From the NCBI RefSeq assembly GCF_000296695.1, contig NZ_BAFK01000009.1:1-64000 (forward strand): a stretch of DNA of 64,000 bases. The letters are read 5' to 3'. Source of the DNA: Rheinheimera nanhaiensis E407-8 (GTDB taxonomy: Bacteria; Pseudomonadota; Gammaproteobacteria; Enterobacterales; Alteromonadaceae). The position numbers and the translations under genes are program-made. Of the stretch, positions 10,068 to 18,916 are shown one piece after another (the first letter of the stretch is position 1; each line of letters opens with the position of its first letter). The notes under the pieces were generated by a model, which searched no databases, was not told the DNA's origin, and was given only the letters and a program-made list of their open reading frames with translations.

Positions 10068-10724
10068 TTAAAATGGGCAGGGCGCAATAAAGCAGCATTT
10101 TTTGGCATTATGCGGGTGGAAAAAACACAGTTGCTCGGCGTGCAGCTGTAACCTGGCTGCCGCTGACAGCGCTTCGCTGCCGGCATAAAACTTATCGCCC
10201 AGAATAGGGTGGCCTAACCATTGTAAATGCACCCGTAGCTGATGCGAGCGGCCGGTTACCGGCATCAATTTAAGCCGGCTTTCGCTGTCTGAGCGGCTAA
10301 GCACCTGATAATGCGTCGTTGACGGTTTACCATGCTGATAACAAACATGTTGTTTTGGCCGGTTCGGCCAGTCACAAATCAGCGGCAGCTCAATAGTGCC
10401 GTAATCGGCCAGCACATGGCCGCTGACCCGGGCAATATAGTGTTTTTCGGTGTGGCGCAGCTGAAACTGGCGGTTTAAGCTACGCTGGGCGTCGGCAGTT
10501 AATGCCATCACCACAATACCGGATGTCGCCATATCCAGCCGGTGCACTACGCGAATGCCCGGCCATACCAGACGGGCGCGGTATTCCAGGCTGTCTTTGT
10601 GCTCGGCGGCTTTACCCGGTACCGTTAATAAGCCACTGGGCTTATTAAACACCACCAGCGCATTATCCTGATACAGAATATCCAGGTAAGGCGAGGTGGG
10701 CGGTGCATAGTGCAGCATACTCAT
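10068..10724 (-). CDS. rluA: rRNA/tRNA pseudouridine synthase RluA
   Basis: Pseudouridine synthase of the RluA family. By length (218 residues, no S4 domain) and by similarity it is RluA proper, which modifies U746 of 23S rRNA and U32 of several tRNAs in E. coli. The catalytic Asp lies in HRLDMATSG (about residues 61-69). Other family blocks are FNKPSGLLTVPG, the basic substrate segment RPKQH and TGRSHQLRVH. The start overlaps the rapA stop by one base (TGATG); in E. coli rluA also follows rapA, which supports orthology. Confidence 0.94.
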   Translation of the reverse strand: MSMLHYAPPTSPYLDILYQDNALVVFNKPSGLLTVPGKAAEHKDSLEYRARLVWPGIRVVHRLDMATSGIVVMALTADAQRSLNRQFQLRHTEKHYIARVSGHVLADYGTIELPLICDWPNRPKQHVCYQHGKPSTTHYQVLSRSDSESRLKLMPVTGRSHQLRVHLQWLGHPILGDKFYAGSEALSAAARLQLHAEQLCFFHPHNAKKCCFIAPCPF

Positions 10725-13627
10725 CAGTCGTGGCTTACCACGATGAGGCGGATAGCGTCCAGCTTTAGCCTGGCTTTACTGATATAGTCAGTAAGCTGCT
10801 GTTGCTGCTTAGCAAGCGCGTCAATTTCATCCTGCCTGACGCTGGGGTTAAGCTGACGCAATGCGGTTAAGCGCTGCTGCTGGGCGCCCAGCGTCTGGCT
10901 AACACTCTGCTGTGCGCTGCTTATCACGTTGGCCATCTGGGTGGTGGCGATCTCAGTGGCTTTGGCCAGCAGCGGATGCACCAGCTGTTGCAAGGCACCG
11001 GCCAGTTTGCTGCCGGTTTGACGGCCGACCGGTTTCAGTTGCTTGTTAAGCTGCTCGAAGCTGACTTTAGCCGATAAATTATTAGCGTTTTTATCCAGCA
11101 GCAAGCGCAGTGGCGTCGCGGGCAGATAACGCGGTAACTGCAATGCCGGCGGGGCGCTGGCTTCAATAATAAAATTCAGCTCCAGCAAATAGCTGCCCAC
11201 CGGCAGAGCTTTATTGGCCAGCAGCGCCACTGAGCTGCTGCCATGTGGCTCGGTGGTGAGTATATCCAGCGTGCCGCGCACCATCGGATGATCCCAGCTC
11301 AGCAACTGAATATCTTCCTCTGCCAGGGCAGTGGCGCGGTCAAAGGTCACGGTGACACCTTCATCGCCAAGCCAGGGGTAGCTGCCCTGCATCTGCTCTG
11401 ACGGTGTCAGAATGATGCTGGTGTCACTGCGGTCGTCCTGATTAATGCCCAGCAGATCCCAGGCTTTAAACATCAGCAAGGGTAAGGCGGTATCATTATC
11501 CTGCGCGGCAATGGCCTGTGCCAGTTGTTTCGCCTGCTCACCGCCGGCCGAGTGAATTTCCAGCAGCTTATCGCGGCCTTGCTCCAGCCGGGTTTTTAGC
11601 TGCTGGTTTAATTGCTGGCTATCGCGAATTAACGTCGCCATTGCCGGCTGGTCGGCAACAGGTTGTGCCAGCAGTGGTATTAAGCGGTCGCAAACCTGCT
11701 CAAACACACTGCGACCGGTCTGGCAGGTGTGTGCAAACGCATCCAGCCCTTGCTGATACCAGTCAAGCAGCAGCTGTTGGGCCTGGTTAGCAAAATGCGG
11801 CAGGTGCAGCTGAATATCGGCACGCTGGCCAATACGGTCAAGCCGGCCGATACGCTGCTCCAGCAAATCCGGGTTTAGCGGCAGGTCAAACAACACTAAA
11901 TGATGGGCGAACTGGAAATTGCGGCCTTCGCTGCCAATTTCTGAGCATAACAGCAGTTGAGCGCTGTATTCTTCCTGCGCGAAGTAAGCGGCGGCTTTAT
12001 CACGCTCGACGATGCTCATGCCCTCATGAAACACGGCGGCGCGGATCCCTTCGCGCTGGCGCACGGCTTCCTCTAGTGCGATGGCGGTACGGGCATGGGC
12101 GCAAATAAGCAGGAATTTTTCCTGCTTATGCTGTTTCAGCAGGCTGATAAGCGTCTCGACTCTGGGGTCAAACTGCCACCAGCAGCTACTGTCATCCAGT
12201 TGTTGCAACACCTGCTCCGGAAACAGGTTGGCCTGCACCCGCTCAGCTTCTGAAAGGTCAGGGTTGAGGCTAAAGTGTACTTTCAGTGCTGTCTGATATT
12301 GCTCGGGCAGCGCCAAAGGATACAGATGGGCGCTGCGCTTGGGGAACCCCTTAATACTGGCACGGCTGTTACGGAATAAAATGCGGCCGGTGCCGTGGCG
12401 GTCCAGTAGCTGCGCCAGCAGTTTTTGCCGGGCCTGCTGTTGCTGCTGTGCATCGCCCTGTTGCAACAGGCTAAGCTCGGCGCTGATATCCGTTTCGGTC
12501 AGCATTTGCTGAAGCGCCGTTTGTTCGGCTGGCGTTAACGGGCTTTGTGCCAGCAGCGGCGTGGCAACAGCCGCCACCTGCTGGTATTGCTGCTCTTCCT
12601 GTAAAAAGGCGTCGTAGCTGTGAAAGCGCGCCGGATCCAGCAGTTTAAGCCTGGCAAAGTGGCTTTCGTGGCCCAGCTGATCCGGGGTGGCGGTAAGTAA
12701 GATTAACCCGGCTGTCTGCTGTGCCAGCGCATCAATGCGCTGATAGGCTTCGCTGGGCGCGTGCTCACTCCATTGCAGGTGATGCGCTTCGTCTACCACC
12801 AGCAAGTCCCATTGGCTGTCGCAGGCCAGTTGATGCCAGCGTGGCTGGTTTTGCAAAAAACTTAAGCTGCACAGTACCAGCTGCTCGGTATCAAAGGGGT
12901 TGGCAACATCCAGCGCGGATTGCTCGCAGCGCTCCTGATCAAACACGGAAAAACGCAAGTTAAAGCGGCGCAGCATCTCCACCAGCCACTGATGCTGCAG
13001 CGCTTCTGGCACCACGATAAGCACCCGGCTGGCCAGGCCGCTTATCAGCTGCTGATGAATAATCAGGCCGGCTTCTATGGTTTTACCCAGGCCGACTTCA
13101 TCGGCCAGTAATACTCTGGGTGCGTGGCGTTTGGCCACCTCGTTGGCAATGTGCAGCTGATGCGCAATTAAACTGACGCGGGCGCCGGTTAGGCCCTGTA
13201 GCGGGTTCTGCTGTTGTTGATGCAGCTGCTGCCAGGCCTGATAACGCAGGGTAAACCAGTCAAAGCGGTCAATCTGGCCGGCGAACAGCCGGTCTTGCGG
13301 CTGGTTAAAGCTGATAAAGTGGTCTAAAAAAGTCTCGCGCAGCTCGACATAGCTGTCGTCATCCAGCCGTTTACCACAGTACACCAGGTTATCATGCTGC
13401 TGTTTAATCGCCGCAACCAGCAGTTTAAAGCCATCAGCACTGGCAATTTCGTCGCCGACATTAAACTTTACCCGGGTGAGTGGCGCATCGGCCTGGGCGT
13501 ACAGGCGGGTTTCGCCGCTGGCCGGAAACAATAAAGTTAAATGGCGCCCTTCAATGGCCACCACAGTACCTAAACCTAAATCGGACTCGGTATCACTTAT
13601 CCAGCGTTGTCCCAGTGCAAAACTCAT
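10724..13627 (-). CDS. rapA: RNA polymerase-associated ATPase RapA
   Basis: SWI2/SNF2 ATPase that binds RNA polymerase and helps recycle it after termination. At 967 residues it is full length. N-terminal Tudor-like domains start at residue 1 (RWISDTESDLGLGTV). The Walker A region (LLADEVGLGKT) is around 173-183 and DEAH at 279-282. The second helicase lobe includes CSEIGSEGRNFQ and QRIGRLDRIGQ. A long C-terminal domain follows. Divergent from the PhoH gene; overlaps rluA by one base. Lower sequence conservation is expected in the C-terminal third. Confidence 0.95.
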   Translation of the reverse strand: MSFALGQRWISDTESDLGLGTVVAIEGRHLTLLFPASGETRLYAQADAPLTRVKFNVGDEIASADGFKLLVAAIKQQHDNLVYCGKRLDDDSYVELRETFLDHFISFNQPQDRLFAGQIDRFDWFTLRYQAWQQLHQQQQNPLQGLTGARVSLIAHQLHIANEVAKRHAPRVLLADEVGLGKTIEAGLIIHQQLISGLASRVLIVVPEALQHQWLVEMLRRFNLRFSVFDQERCEQSALDVANPFDTEQLVLCSLSFLQNQPRWHQLACDSQWDLLVVDEAHHLQWSEHAPSEAYQRIDALAQQTAGLILLTATPDQLGHESHFARLKLLDPARFHSYDAFLQEEQQYQQVAAVATPLLAQSPLTPAEQTALQQMLTETDISAELSLLQQGDAQQQQQARQKLLAQLLDRHGTGRILFRNSRASIKGFPKRSAHLYPLALPEQYQTALKVHFSLNPDLSEAERVQANLFPEQVLQQLDDSSCWWQFDPRVETLISLLKQHKQEKFLLICAHARTAIALEEAVRQREGIRAAVFHEGMSIVERDKAAAYFAQEEYSAQLLLCSEIGSEGRNFQFAHHLVLFDLPLNPDLLEQRIGRLDRIGQRADIQLHLPHFANQAQQLLLDWYQQGLDAFAHTCQTGRSVFEQVCDRLIPLLAQPVADQPAMATLIRDSQQLNQQLKTRLEQGRDKLLEIHSAGGEQAKQLAQAIAAQDNDTALPLLMFKAWDLLGINQDDRSDTSIILTPSEQMQGSYPWLGDEGVTVTFDRATALAEEDIQLLSWDHPMVRGTLDILTTEPHGSSSVALLANKALPVGSYLLELNFIIEASAPPALQLPRYLPATPLRLLLDKNANNLSAKVSFEQLNKQLKPVGRQTGSKLAGALQQLVHPLLAKATEIATTQMANVISSAQQSVSQTLGAQQQRLTALRQLNPSVRQDEIDALAKQQQQLTDYISKARLKLDAIRLIVVSHD

Positions 13628-13862
13628 CTTCTACCCTATCAGCTAAATTGGGGGCGCTATGGTACTAGGAATCCTGCCAGGCTGCATCATCAATTGCAGT
13701 AAATTCAGTATCTGGCGCTGTCATCTGATTGCCATCTGCCGGCGGCATGGTGGTAGCGGCGTGCTGCTTTTGCTGTTAAAAGCTCAGGCAAAACAGCGTT
13801 ATTGCACTATGCTTAGTTTGTGGCACAGGTAACCGGCCTGGCCAGGCGAAGAGGAGAGCCGT

Positions 13863-15254
13863 ATGGCGCGAAGGAAAACCAAAGAAAAAAAAATCTACGT
13901 TCTCGATACCAACATTCTGCTACACGAACCTTTTGCCTTTCTAAACTTCCAGGAACACGACGTGGTAATACCGATGACGGTATTGGAAGAGTTGGACCAC
14001 ATTAAAGACCGCAATAAAGATGTCAGCCGTGATGCCCGCGTGGCGATCCGGGCACTGGAAGATGTACTAAAAGACGCCTCGCCCGATCAGATGCTGCAAG
14101 GCGTGGCCTTGCCGCGCTCAGGCGAGCAAAAACCGGGCGGTCATTTATTTATTATTAATGATCATCACATCACCGATGAAATCCCCGGCTTGCCGGGCGG
14201 CGAAAACGACCATCTGATCATTAACACGGCGCTGTATCTGCAGCGCGAAAGAAGCCCGCTGAAAGTGATTTTGGTCACCAAAGACATCAACATGCGGCTG
14301 AAAGCCAAAGGCGCCGGCTTAAAACTGGTCGAAGATTACCGTACCGACCAGTTAATTGATGATGTGCGCTTTTTATACAAAGGCTATTACAAGTTTCCCG
14401 GTGATTTTTGGAGCCAGGTTGGCGAATGCCGCAGTGAAAACGAAGGCCGCGAAACCTTTCATTATGTTAACCGCAGTGTGCTGCCCAATGCCTATATTAA
14501 CGAGTACCTGATAGACGAAGTGGAGGGCTTTGCCGGCAAAGTCACTGCCATTACTGACAAAGAGATCCGTATTCTGGATTTTGGCTACGAGCGCCTGATG
14601 CACCGCCATGCCTGGGGTATTCATCCGAAGAATATTTATCAGGCGATGGCGATGCAGGCACTGCTGGACCCACACATGGACCTGGTGATCCTGACCGGGC
14701 CGGCAGGCTGTGGTAAAACGCTGATCGCGCTGGCGGCCGCCTTAGAGCTGGTGATTGAAAAAGGCATGTACGACAAAGTGATCGTCACCCGTAATACGCC
14801 GGAAATTGCGGAGTCAATTGGCTTTTTACCCGGTACCGAAGAAGAAAAAATGGCGCCCTGGCTGGCGGCGATTACCGACTCGCTGGAAGTGCTGCATAAA
14901 ACCGACGAGCACCCGCATGCCAGTGTCAATTACATTATGGAAAAAGCCAATATTCAGTTTAAATCAGTCAATTTTATGCGCGGGCGCAGCATTCAAAATG
15001 CCATTGTTATTCTGGACGAATGCCAAAACCTCAGCGCAGCACAGCTAAAAACCATTATTACCCGCTGTGGTGAAGGTACTAAGCTCATTTGCTCGGGCAA
15101 TTTATCGCAAATCGACAGCAACTATCTGACGGCGGTAACCTCTGGGCTAACGTACATCGTCGAGCGGTTTAAAAACTTTGAGGGTAGCACCACCATTAAC
15201 CTCAATGGCGTGGTACGCAGCCGGCTGGCCTCTTTTGCTGAGGCCAATTTGTAA
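13863..15254 (+). CDS. PIN-PhoH family ATPase
   Basis: Two-domain protein. An N-terminal PIN-type ribonuclease fold (about 10-150) has acidic residues at D15, E42/E43 and D141. A C-terminal PhoH AAA-like ATPase has Walker A GPAGCGKT at 279-286 and Walker B IVILDEC near 384. The architecture (463 residues) is that of the PhoH2/YlaK group, proposed to be RNA helicase/nucleases, rather than the shorter YbeZ. Good Shine-Dalgarno GAGGAG six bases before ATG. It is transcribed divergently from rapA over a 235-bp intergenic region, and followed by a large hairpin. Cellular role in proteobacteria unclear. Confidence 0.9.
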   Translation: MARRKTKEKKIYVLDTNILLHEPFAFLNFQEHDVVIPMTVLEELDHIKDRNKDVSRDARVAIRALEDVLKDASPDQMLQGVALPRSGEQKPGGHLFIINDHHITDEIPGLPGGENDHLIINTALYLQRERSPLKVILVTKDINMRLKAKGAGLKLVEDYRTDQLIDDVRFLYKGYYKFPGDFWSQVGECRSENEGRETFHYVNRSVLPNAYINEYLIDEVEGFAGKVTAITDKEIRILDFGYERLMHRHAWGIHPKNIYQAMAMQALLDPHMDLVILTGPAGCGKTLIALAAALELVIEKGMYDKVIVTRNTPEIAESIGFLPGTEEEKMAPWLAAITDSLEVLHKTDEHPHASVNYIMEKANIQFKSVNFMRGRSIQNAIVILDECQNLSAAQLKTIITRCGEGTKLICSGNLSQIDSNYLTAVTSGLTYIVERFKNFEGSTTINLNGVVRSRLASFAEANL

Positions 15255-15262
15255 CCTGACGG

Positions 15263-15309
15263 AGGCAATGCCTGGTTGATTAATTTAACCAATCAGCTAG
15301 GCTTTGCCT
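15263..15309. repeat. 47-bp imperfect palindrome (large hairpin)
   Basis: The arms 15263-15281 and 15291-15309 pair over 19 positions (one T-T mismatch, two G-T wobbles) around a 9-base AT-rich loop. It lies 8 bp after the PhoH-type stop codon. No T-run follows on either strand, so it is not a standard intrinsic terminator. It may act as an mRNA 3'-end stabiliser, an attenuating hairpin, or be the remnant of a small palindromic repeat. Confidence 0.7.
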
Positions 15310-15346
15310 GCAAAGCAGCAGGTTATGCTTACGCAAAAGGAGTTGC

Positions 15347-16411
15347 ATGAAAAACCCTGTCTATTATGAATACCGCCGCAGCGGCCAACTTGGCATGCTA
15401 GCCATAGTGCTGCTGGCTACTCTGGGGGCTGCGTTACACTATTTTCGTAGCGTCGAGCAGCGTGTCAGCCAGACTACCGCGCATTTGCAGGCCCTTAGCC
15501 AGCAACTGGATGCCGAATTTGCCCCTGTGCTGGCATTTAGCCAGGCCATGCGCCGCGCCGCCCTGAGCAAGTTAACATTACCGCCGCTACCCACCGGCCC
15601 CGAGCCGGTACCGCTGCTGCAGCTGGCGGATGGCACTGTGCACGACAGCAGCACCTTTACTGATCCCCAAATACAAGCCGAGCTGCAGATGCTCGACCAG
15701 CTTAAGCCCTATTTTGAGCTGGCAGAGCAAACTCAGCCGCACCTGCTGGCAATTTATTATTTTTCCGAGCACGGTTTTGTCTACCACGGGCAGCCAAAAT
15801 GGTCAGATTATGTCAGTGATCAGCTGGTTAGCTGGCAGCGCAGCCACGCCGCGGAGCCCTCGTATGAGCGGGAGCAGATTTTCTATGCTGAGTTTATCAG
15901 CGGCCAGGCCGCGCTGAGTCTGCCGCTGTATCAGTCAGATAAAAAGCTCGGGCGGCTGGTGTTTGCGCTCAAGTTGCAGCCGCTGCTGCAGCCACTCTAT
16001 CAGCAATATGCTGATACCGAGTTTATGCTACTGGATCAGTCCGGTGAGCTGATCAGCAGCTCAGTGGCCAGCCGGTTGCAAAGTGTTAATCAGCATATGC
16101 TGCAAATTCAGCGGCTGCGCACTATGCCCTGGTCGTTAGGGGTGTTAGAGCATAAAACCAGCCTGTTTGCCGCCGGGCTGGCCGATTTTGTCTGGCATTG
16201 GCTAAGTTATGCTTTGCTACTGGGCTGTCTGTTGCTGGCACTACAGTACCGTTACCGGCGGCGCACCTTGTCAGCAATGAACCGCTTATTGGTGCACATA
16301 GACCGCTTAAGTAAAGGTCAGACACAAGGTGTGCGGCATGTACCTGATGGCTGGACAGAAGTGTTTGATAAAGTGGCCAGCCTGGCCGCGCCCGATAAGC
16401 CGGCAGAGTAA
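15347..16411 (+). CDS. Two-TM membrane protein with periplasmic sensor-like domain, no output domain
   Basis: A 354-residue protein: short cytoplasmic start, TM1 (about 15-33), periplasmic domain of about 240 residues with a coiled start (VEQRVSQTTAHLQALSQQLDAEF) and Cache-like features, TM2 (about 283-303), and a cytoplasmic tail of about 50 residues resembling the first part of a HAMP linker. It then stops: no kinase, GGDEF, EAL or methyl-accepting domain follows in frame or immediately after. A strong AAAAGGAG supports the start. It may be a sensory partner acting in trans or a truncated sensor. Function not assigned. Confidence 0.7.
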   Translation: MKNPVYYEYRRSGQLGMLAIVLLATLGAALHYFRSVEQRVSQTTAHLQALSQQLDAEFAPVLAFSQAMRRAALSKLTLPPLPTGPEPVPLLQLADGTVHDSSTFTDPQIQAELQMLDQLKPYFELAEQTQPHLLAIYYFSEHGFVYHGQPKWSDYVSDQLVSWQRSHAAEPSYEREQIFYAEFISGQAALSLPLYQSDKKLGRLVFALKLQPLLQPLYQQYADTEFMLLDQSGELISSSVASRLQSVNQHMLQIQRLRTMPWSLGVLEHKTSLFAAGLADFVWHWLSYALLLGCLLLALQYRYRRRTLSAMNRLLVHIDRLSKGQTQGVRHVPDGWTEVFDKVASLAAPDKPAE

Positions 16412-16414
16412 CTG

Positions 16415-17335
16415 CTACAGCAAACGGTAGGCAAACTGCCCATTTTGCGTATAAATACGGTACTGCGGGCTTATTTCACCAGGTGGCAGTAAGGCCGGCC
16501 CGGTAGGGTCCAGCAGCAGGTAGTTGCGCCCGTCGATGGTAACCGCATCGTCGCTGCTTTGCACCGGCAGCTGCAGGGCCAACATCGCATGTTGCGGCAG
16601 GTAAATCATCGCCAGTTTTACATCGGGCAGCAGCATGCGCACCAATGCTGCCAGCAACACCGCTTTGCTGTCACAATCGCCACGGTTTTCCTGTAGCAGC
16701 TTTAGCGGCGGGCTAAAACTGCTGCCGGCAGACTGGGCGCGGTCGGATAAATCCTGGTAAGGGATTTGCTGCAGCCACTGGCTGATATAGCCCACCGACT
16801 GCCGGCTGGGCAGGTTTATCAGCTTCCGGTGCAACGCATTGGCGACTGGCAACAAGGCGCTGAGGCTGTCCTGCATTAAGCGCTGATGATCGGGAATGAT
16901 CACCTGTTCACCCAGTGGCAGCGTTATCGCGTAGTAATAGTGTTGTTCCAGATAGCGTTGCTGTTGTTTTTGTAGCAGCTGCGCCAGCTCAGTTTCCAGT
17001 TTGGTGCTCAGCTCTGCCGGGGCCTGCAGGCGGTAGCGCAGGCTGTCGCTGCCGGGCAAACGCTGCAGGCGGGCGCCAGGGTATTGCGCCACGTGGGCTC
17101 TGGCATCACGCCATAAATACTGCTGTAACAGCGCCGGTTTTAACGCACGAAACTGACGAAAATGGTTATTCAGGCTCTGGTTGTCCAGGCTGAAGCTAAG
17201 CTGCTGTGGCTCGGCATTTACCTGAAACTGATAATGAAACTGCAACTGCTCGCCATCGCGCTTCAGTTGCAGTTTTAGTGGCGTGGCTGCCAGAGGCAGC
17301 GCGATACAGCATAACGTCAGTAACAGCTTGCTCAT
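16415..17335 (-). CDS. Exported transglutaminase-like protein
   Basis: A 306-residue protein with an N-terminal signal peptide (to about residue 17). The C-terminal half carries a transglutaminase-like cysteine protease triad: Cys in ENRGDCDSKAV (about 221), His in LPQHAML (about 249) and Asp in LLDPTGP (about 273). The substrate is unknown; related exported proteins are thought to act on periplasmic proteins or peptide bonds. The start overlaps the end of the upstream choice-of-anchor H gene by 4 bases (ATGA), so the two form one operon. Confidence 0.75.
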   Translation of the reverse strand: MSKLLLTLCCIALPLAATPLKLQLKRDGEQLQFHYQFQVNAEPQQLSFSLDNQSLNNHFRQFRALKPALLQQYLWRDARAHVAQYPGARLQRLPGSDSLRYRLQAPAELSTKLETELAQLLQKQQQRYLEQHYYYAITLPLGEQVIIPDHQRLMQDSLSALLPVANALHRKLINLPSRQSVGYISQWLQQIPYQDLSDRAQSAGSSFSPPLKLLQENRGDCDSKAVLLAALVRMLLPDVKLAMIYLPQHAMLALQLPVQSSDDAVTIDGRNYLLLDPTGPALLPPGEISPQYRIYTQNGQFAYRLL

Positions 17336-17988
17336 TCAGCCCCTAATACCCGGTAATAGCGCCAACCTGCCACTAAGCATACTGCCAGCAGGCTGAAGAT
17401 GCCAGCACTGCCGCCAGACACCGCCACTGTGGTGCTGGTGTGCACCTGGCTGTCACGGTTAACATCTTCCAGTGCCAGCAGATCCAGGTTGGCATCATCA
17501 AAGCCTGACACTTCTGCCAGCAGGTAACCGGTGTTGGCGTCGAACAGCCTTACGGTAAGTAAGTATTCGTCGGCAGGAAACTGGCTTTGCAGTACGGTAT
17601 CTATGGCCAGCCAGTCATCGGGGCTTTGCCGGTACAGCTCAAACACACTGCTGGTATAAAAAATGCGCTCGTCGCCGTAGCTGGGCAGCAGGCTGAATTC
17701 GGCAAATACCGCCTGATATGGCTCGCTGGTATCGGCGTCCAGCTCAACTTCCAGCCGGTGATAGTAGCCATTGGCATTGCGATCACCACTTAAATACAGG
17801 TCGACACTGTAAAACCAGACATGGCTCTGATAGCCCTGGCTGGTAACCGTAGCCGCTTTATTGTGCTTTAAGCTGATGGGGGTATCGCTGCGCCGCTCTG
17901 TGGTAAGGCTTGACAGTTCGCTGCCTGCCCCTTGGCCTGGCCAGCACAGCCAAAGAGCAGTTAACAGTAACAGGCTGAAGTTTTTCAT
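17332..17988 (-). CDS. Choice-of-anchor H family protein (GlyGly-CTERM-like tail)
   Basis: From ATG at 17986-17988, chosen because GGAGA stands about seven bases upstream and a signal peptide follows directly, the protein has 218 residues. The mature domain is rich in beta-strand and includes YSVDLYLSGDRNANGYYHRLEV and FDANTGYLLAEVSGF. The C-terminus has a short Gly-Gly-Ser motif (SGGSAG), a hydrophobic helix and a final RYYR basic cluster. This tripartite tail is typical of rhombosortase-type (GlyGly-CTERM) surface sorting. It is coupled with the transglutaminase-like gene downstream. No rhombosortase gene is in the window. Confidence 0.75.
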   Translation of the reverse strand: MKNFSLLLLTALWLCWPGQGAGSELSSLTTERRSDTPISLKHNKAATVTSQGYQSHVWFYSVDLYLSGDRNANGYYHRLEVELDADTSEPYQAVFAEFSLLPSYGDERIFYTSSVFELYRQSPDDWLAIDTVLQSQFPADEYLLTVRLFDANTGYLLAEVSGFDDANLDLLALEDVNRDSQVHTSTTVAVSGGSAGIFSLLAVCLVAGWRYYRVLGAE

Positions 17989-18073
17989 AACGGTATCTCC
18001 GGTTGCTTTGATACCATTACAGACTGGCGCGATGAATTTTGGCTGAACTTTAACGTAAAGGAAGTGTAAAGCG

Positions 18074-18916
18074 ATGAAACTGGTGCGAACCCTGCAAGCG
18101 GTGCAAAGCATTATGGCAATAGACTTGCTCAGTCAGGGCGTGCCAGAGCTGTCTAAAGGCCGGCTAAAAGACGCCATGACCAAGGGCGCAGTGTTGCTGG
18201 CCGGTAAAGCACAAAAGCGGCTGCGCCGGGCGCAAACCTTGTTGCAAAACGGCCAACAGCTTAGCCTGCACTATGATGATGAGCTGTTAAACCGCAGCTG
18301 CGCCCCGGCACAGCTTATCAGCGATCAGCAGCATTACAGCGTCTGGTTTAAACCGGCCGGGATGTTGTCACAGGGTAACGAATGGGGCGATCATTTGTCG
18401 TTGTTGCGCACCGCCGAGCAACATTTTGCCGCCAAACGGCCGGTGTTTTTACTGCACCGGTTGGACCGCGAAGCCAGTGGGCTGATGGTACTGGCGCACA
18501 GCAAAACGATGGCGGCGGCCTTTAGCAAACTGATTGCCAACCGGCAAATAGAAAAGCACTACCTGATCCGGGTAAAAGGCCAGCTGTCGGCCGCCTTACT
18601 GCAACAGGGCGAGCTGAGCCAGCCGCTTGACGACAAGCCCTGCCGCACTGAATTTAGCTTGCGCCGTTATGATGCGGCAGCAGCGCAAAGCTGGTTAGAC
18701 ATTAAACTGATCAGTGGCCGCAAGCATCAGATCCGCCGTCACTTTGCCCTGGCGGGGCACCCGGTAATGGGCGATCCGCAGTATGGCAGCGACAACAAAG
18801 ACAGCCGCGGGCTGGCGCTGCAGGCGGTTAGCCTGGGCTTTCGTTGCCCGAAAACCGGTAACAGCATGCAGTTTAGCCTGCCCGCTGAGCTGTGGCTGGC
18901 TGGCGCTGACGGCTAA
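18074..18916 (+). CDS. RluA-family RNA pseudouridine synthase with S4-like N-terminus
   Basis: A 280-residue pseudouridine synthase. The N-terminal 60 residues resemble an S4 RNA-binding domain (LSKGRLKDAMTKGAVLLAG). The catalytic motif is HRLDREASGL (about 134-143), and SGRKHQIRRH marks the C-terminal family block. It is distinct from rluA in this window and closer to the RluC/RluD-like or TruC-like group, but the target uridine cannot be told from sequence. Divergent from the choice-of-anchor H gene; its 3' end overlaps the convergent TPR gene by 4 bases. Either ATG at 18074 or in-frame ATG at 18113 could be the start; the upstream one keeps more of the S4-like region. Confidence 0.85.
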   Translation: MKLVRTLQAVQSIMAIDLLSQGVPELSKGRLKDAMTKGAVLLAGKAQKRLRRAQTLLQNGQQLSLHYDDELLNRSCAPAQLISDQQHYSVWFKPAGMLSQGNEWGDHLSLLRTAEQHFAAKRPVFLLHRLDREASGLMVLAHSKTMAAAFSKLIANRQIEKHYLIRVKGQLSAALLQQGELSQPLDDKPCRTEFSLRRYDAAAAQSWLDIKLISGRKHQIRRHFALAGHPVMGDPQYGSDNKDSRGLALQAVSLGFRCPKTGNSMQFSLPAELWLAGADG

